Shown here in pieces: positions 6,718-7,783 of a DNA stretch of 7,783 nt. The stretch's first letter is position 1. Each line of letters starts with the position of its first letter. This stretch comes from Clostridia bacterium (lineage in GTDB: Bacteria > Bacillota > Clostridia > TANB77 > CAG-508). The stretch is taken from NCBI GenBank assembly GCA_900752095.1, contig CAADUD010000100.1:1-7783 (forward strand). The letters are read 5' to 3'. The position numbers were made by a program, and so were the translations under genes. The notes beneath the pieces were generated by a model. The model saw only the letters and a list, made by a program, of their open reading frames with translations, made no database searches and was not told the origin of the DNA.

Positions 6718-7783
6718 ATGAATATTACTAATTTAACAGTACACGAACTTAGAGATAAAATAAAAAATGATAAGCTTAATATTACAGATATTACAAAAGC
6801 TTATGTAAATAAAATACAGGAGAAAGAAGAGGATGTACAAGCTTTTATTACTACTTTAACAGAAGATGCTTTAGAACAGGCTAGTAGCATACAAAAAGGA
6901 ATAGAGGAAGGAAGAATAACAGGAGATTTTGCAGGAATTCCAATAGGAATAAAAGACAATATTTGTACTAAAGGAATAAAAACTACTTGTGCTTCTAAAA
7001 TGCTTGCAAATTTTGTGTCTCCATATGATGCCAGTGTAGTAGAAAAACTAAAACAAGAACATTTGATTAATTTAGGAAAATTAAATATGGATGAATTTGC
7101 CATGGGAGCTTCTACAGAATATTCTTATTTTAAAAAAACGAGAAATCCTTGGAATTTAAATACAGTACCAGGTGGTTCCTCAGGTGGTTCAGCAGCAGCA
7201 GTAGCTGCTAATATGGTACCATGGGCATTAGGGTCAGATACAGGGGGATCAATTCGTCAACCAGCAAGTTTTTGTGGAGTAGTTGGATTAAAACCAACCT
7301 ATGGTTTAGTATCACGTTATGGATTAGTAGCATTTGCTTCTTCTTTAGATCAAATAGGACCTATTACTAAAGACGTAGAAGATGCAGCCATTTTATTAAA
7401 TATAATTGCAGGACATGATGAAAAAGATACTACTTCTGTAAAAACAGAAAAGAAAGACTATACAAAAGGTTTAAAAAACAGTATAAAAGGATTAAAAATA
7501 GGTATTCCGAAAGAATATTTTGGAAAGGGAATTAATAAAGAAGTAAAAGAAAGATTAGAACAAGCAATCCAAAAATATAAGGAATTAGGAGCAGAAATAG
7601 AAGAATTTTCTTTAGATATTGCAGACTATGCTTTAGCAACTTATTATATTATAGCCTGTGCAGAAGCAAGTTCTAACTTAGGTAGATTTGATGGCATTCG
7701 TTATGGATATCGTACACAAAATTACAACAATTTAAAAGAATTGTTTAAAAATTCTAGAAGTGAAGGATTTGGAGCAGAGGTAA
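6718..7783 (+). CDS. gatA: Asp-tRNA(Asn)/Glu-tRNA(Gln) amidotransferase subunit A, N-terminal 355 codons (runs off right edge)
   Basis: GatA is the amidase-family subunit that hydrolyses glutamine and delivers ammonia to GatB for transamidation of tRNA. About 355 of roughly 485 expected residues are present. The amidase signature is complete: catalytic Lys79 in GIKDN, the cis-Ser154 in PGGSSGGSAAAVAA, and nucleophile Ser178 in SDTGGSIRQPA, at the same numbers as in well-studied GatA proteins. Other family landmarks are GKLNMDEFAMGAS, GLKPTYGLVSRYGLVAFASS and LDQIGPITKDVEDA. AGGAGG (6707-6712) lies 5 bases before the ATG. It is the second gene of the operon begun by gatC; gatB probably follows beyond the window. 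Presence of GatCAB implies that at least part of the Gln-tRNA (or Asn-tRNA) supply is made indirectly, but whether GlnRS is absent cannot be seen here. Confidence 0.97.
   Translation, partial: MNITNLTVHELRDKIKNDKLNITDITKAYVNKIQEKEEDVQAFITTLTEDALEQASSIQKGIEEGRITGDFAGIPIGIKDNICTKGIKTTCASKMLANFVSPYDASVVEKLKQEHLINLGKLNMDEFAMGASTEYSYFKKTRNPWNLNTVPGGSSGGSAAAVAANMVPWALGSDTGGSIRQPASFCGVVGLKPTYGLVSRYGLVAFASSLDQIGPITKDVEDAAILLNIIAGHDEKDTTSVKTEKKDYTKGLKNSIKGLKIGIPKEYFGKGINKEVKERLEQAIQKYKELGAEIEEFSLDIADYALATYYIIACAEASSNLGRFDGIRYGYRTQNYNNLKELFKNSRSEGFGAEV

Noticed and set aside
6801..7103. Minus-strand open frame of 100 codons inside gatA
   Set aside because: It overlaps the conserved amidase domain of gatA on the other strand; composition and lack of a ribosome site mark it as a shadow.

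Overview
The window is 7,783 bases of very A+T-rich DNA with strong AGGAGG-type ribosome sites, near-consensus sigma-A-type promoters (most with exactly 17-base spacers) and classic hairpin-plus-T-tract terminators. Base composition, an AdhE fusion enzyme, a GatCAB amidotransferase and a Spo0A-type effector domain together point to an endospore-lineage, fermentative Clostridia-type Firmicute. I cannot fix the genus. The layout looks chromosomal: I see no transposase, phage gene, tRNA, rRNA or CRISPR array.

Region by region: (1) Positions 1-1443, minus strand, hold the first 481 codons of leucyl-tRNA synthetase (leuS), running off the left edge. It is preceded by an unusual G+C-richer leader that can fold into a long-range stem but lacks the T-box signature. 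(2) An intergenic region of about 460 bases separates leuS from a divergently transcribed Dps-type mini-ferritin (1904-2344). (3) An unrecognised 108-residue helical protein (2461-2787, GTG start) has its own promoter, a palindrome at the predicted transcription start and a strong terminator. (4) adhE (2977-5586), a complete bifunctional acetaldehyde-CoA/alcohol dehydrogenase, has its own promoter. (5) 5731-6210 encodes a stand-alone Spo0A C-terminal DNA-binding domain with no receiver domain, under a perfect consensus promoter and closed by a 13-bp terminator hairpin. (6) gatC (6378-6668) and the first 355 codons of gatA (6718 to the right edge) form the start of a gatCAB operon.

Functionally, leuS and gatCA supply charged tRNA, Dps handles iron and oxidative stress, and AdhE reduces acetyl-CoA to ethanol while regenerating NAD+. 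The receiverless Spo0A homologue is the most interesting gene: it keeps the whole DNA-recognition and TNSEF region but cannot be switched by phosphorelay input, so it may be a constitutive or antagonistic player on Spo0A target sites. The genes appear to be separate transcription units apart from gatC-gatA, so adjacency alone does not imply a shared pathway. The main non-coding signals worth a second look are the leuS leader and the operator-like dyads at three of the promoters.
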